Source: Flavivirga aquatica (GTDB lineage: Bacteria > Bacteroidota > Bacteroidia > Flavobacteriales > Flavobacteriaceae). Taken from it: 64,000 bases of DNA. The stretch lies in NCBI RefSeq assembly GCF_001747085.1, contig NZ_MDJD01000014.1, positions 1 through 64,000 on the forward strand, written 5' to 3'. The position numbers and the translations under genes are program-made. Each line of letters starts with the position of its first letter. Within the stretch, counting starts at the first letter, position 1. A model generated the notes under the pieces. It made no database searches. It was given only the letters and a program-made list of their open reading frames with translations, and was not told the DNA's origin. This document shows, piece by piece, positions 63,501-64,000 of the stretch.

Positions 63501-64000
63501 CTAATAAGGTTACTTCAATTTTTGAGTTTGAATTGTTTATAAATTTAGATTTTTTAACAAATCCAAATTCATTACTAGAGTTCCATTGATACCTATAGGT
63601 TACCCCTAAATCTTCATTAATTTCTTCGAAAACAACCTTGTTTCCATAGCTGTTTTTATAGAGATTCTGCTGAATTTTATAAAGCCCCATTTGTCTAATA
63701 GAAAAGGGTTCCCATAAATATGTTTTTCCATGTAACTTAATTTGAAAAATAGACTTGCTCCCCGTAATTTCAGCTGACTCTGTTATTTTATCATCTGTAT
63801 AATATGGAAATAACGATGAATCGGCATTCTTTCTGCCAGCAGTAAGTCCGCCATTACTAGAAATAAACATCCAATGATTAGAGTCTGAAACTATACTCAT
63901 AAAAAATGGTCTCATAGCATGGCTATTAGAAATTTTATAATAAGTTTCGTTCTCGAAATTTATAAGTGTTCCTTTAATGATTTCTTCATTATTAGAACAT
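60571..64000 (-). CDS. Probable GH149 beta-1,3-glucan phosphorylase, 5' end outside the window
   Basis: The frame is open to the last base of the window. Before the first Met (63915) it reads NFENETYYKISNSHA, so the true start lies beyond 64000 and the protein exceeds 1142 residues. Early segment MSIVSDSNHWMFISSNGGLT, then RRHGDPSRPWNKFSI, LDYEGNWRDIFQNWEALAHA and DPWSYIGYWGDHQIIYLL are of the GH94/GH149/GH161 phosphorylase type. The size and the GH17/GH30/MFS context favour GH149. It would phosphorolyse beta-1,3-glucans to glucose 1-phosphate in the cytoplasm. Confidence 0.8.
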   Translation of the reverse strand, partial: CSNNEEIIKGTLINFENETYYKISNSHAMRPFFMSIVSDSNHWMFISSNGGLTAGRKNADSSLFPYYTDDKITESAEITGSKSIFQIKLHGKTYLWEPFSIRQMGLYKIQQNLYKNSYGNKVVFEEINEDLGVTYRYQWNSSNEFGFVKKSKFINNSNSKIEVTLLDGLQNIVPYGVGADLQNSRSNLVDAYKRCELQKTSGLGIYTLSAIIVDKAEPSEALKASIVWSLGLENPIYLLSSLQLDNFRAGKTVQQEEDVKAEKGAYFVSTTLNLQPEEAKTWCFVANVNQTISQIKIISKRIKSELDLKYVQEDINIGTKNLIALATASDGLQLTADTLINIRHFSNTLFNIMRGGIFDNNYNIEKNDFIKYIKKANANVFKSKEDLLNDLPSTFTQNQIKNLARNNYNEDFKRLCLEYLPLKFSRRHGDPSRPWNKFSINTRSEIDGSKILDYEGNWRDIFQNWEALAHAYPEFIESMIYKFLNASTFDGYNPYRVTKDGFDWEIIEENDPWSYIGYWGDHQIIYLLKFLEFTEDHYPGAIEKQFIQDIFVYANVPYKIKSYEEILTNPKDTIDFDYELNDKINEKKNQIGADGALLEDKNANIYKVNLIEKLLVTVLAKLSNFIPEAGIWLNTQRPEWNDANNALVGNGVSMVTLFYLQRFLNFFEKIVFKSKIDEVEVSEALELFFSTLTSVLEVNKHILNGVISNEDRKIVLDGLGKAGSDYRSCIYENGFTNKKSKINKQDLLGFFKLVKLYLEHTIKANKREDNLYHAYNLMTIENDKEVSISYLPEMLEGQVAVLSSGYLSPQEALNLLDSLKSSALFRPDQYSYILYPDKELPCFDEKNNIPNEYVTKSQLFTQLTNDGNTQIIEKDILGQFHFNGNFNNANSLKEALAKLPKKYKNLVDQDTKLVLEMFEDVFNHKAFTGRSGTFYGYEGLGSIYWHMVSKLLLAVQENCLLAINTNQSDVVIGKLLEHYYEIQAGIGVNKSPELYGAFPTDPYSHTPATKGAQQPGMTGQVKEDVLCRLGELGVFVNAGELCFNPRLLRENEFIKTQKTFKYRSIKKQEKEIELSKGSLCFTYCQIPIIYKLSEKESLKVVLDDESVLEFESLSLNTNMTRHIFERTGIVDRIEVSIKKNLF

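Noticed and set aside
63915-63917. First Met codon of the phosphorylase frame considered as its start
   Set aside because: The frame continues open to the window edge with family-like residues before it, so the gene is 5'-truncated by the window, not complete.
60571-64000. Phosphorylase considered as GH94 cellobiose/chitobiose-type
   Set aside because: It is longer than typical GH94 enzymes, and the GH17/GH30 context points to beta-1,3-glucan. GH149 is preferred but not proven.

Overview
The window looks like the chromosome of a marine flavobacterium (Bacteroidota). The DNA is AT-rich. The protein families are typical of that group: SusC/SusD pairs with a FecR anti-sigma factor, a secreted protein with a C-terminal type IX (Por) sorting domain, and TlpA-like lipoproteins. 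The tRNA promoters match the Bacteroidota TTTG / TAnnTTTG pattern. The genus is not resolved.

Region 1 (about 1-22.2 kb) is an accessory region. It is a head-to-tail series of small, mostly unrelated plus-strand genes, many of them lipoproteins or hypotheticals. They are separated by long hairpin repeats that I call elements A-K. Each hairpin is bounded on the left by a YAAC-like core and on the right by a GTTR-like core, as in integron attC sites. Antisense group II introns (one intact, several remnants), IS1182-type, IS256-type and IS5-type remnants, an IS91-like element and a 65-bp palindrome are inserted at or near these hairpins. The readable cargo includes DUF4375-like and DUF4303-like proteins, a truncated Ig-like lipoprotein, a broken leucine-rich-repeat gene, an ECF sigma factor with two membrane proteins, an AraC / peroxiredoxin-like / SDR / MRJP-type operon and an esterase. 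No IntI-type integrase is visible. This attC-like cassette array is the best candidate for an under-described system.

Region 2 (22.6-28.2 kb) is a stress and ion-homeostasis block: DUF3124 lipoprotein, polyphosphate kinase 2, a CPA2 cation:proton antiporter, a universal stress protein that seems to lack a normal start codon, an MscS channel and a CorA transporter. It is followed by a heavily mutated arginine decarboxylase (speA) pseudogene.

Region 3 (29.3-42.1 kb) carries a large M16 metalloprotease, a divergent ECF sigma / FecR pair, a SusC/SusD outer-membrane uptake pair, and two exported thioredoxin-fold proteins. Gene debris (a DsbD fragment and a 22-codon stub) lies among them.

Region 4 (42.7-52.7 kb) is conserved core: tRNA-Pro(GGG), thioredoxin reductase, PpiD/SurA-like periplasmic isomerase, a CNNM/CBS membrane protein, LptC, a TPR protein, an outer-membrane barrel, CoaX, and a tandem duplication of tRNA-Phe with its own promoter and terminator.

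Region 5 (52.8 kb to the right edge) is a beta-1,3-glucan (laminarin-type) utilisation locus on the minus strand. It comprises a probable GH149 phosphorylase (running off the right edge), a GH17 lipoprotein, a GH30 lipoprotein, a GPH-type sugar transporter and a GH17 enzyme without signal peptide. A type IX-secreted protein with two similar putative glycan-binding domains is placed apart from them.
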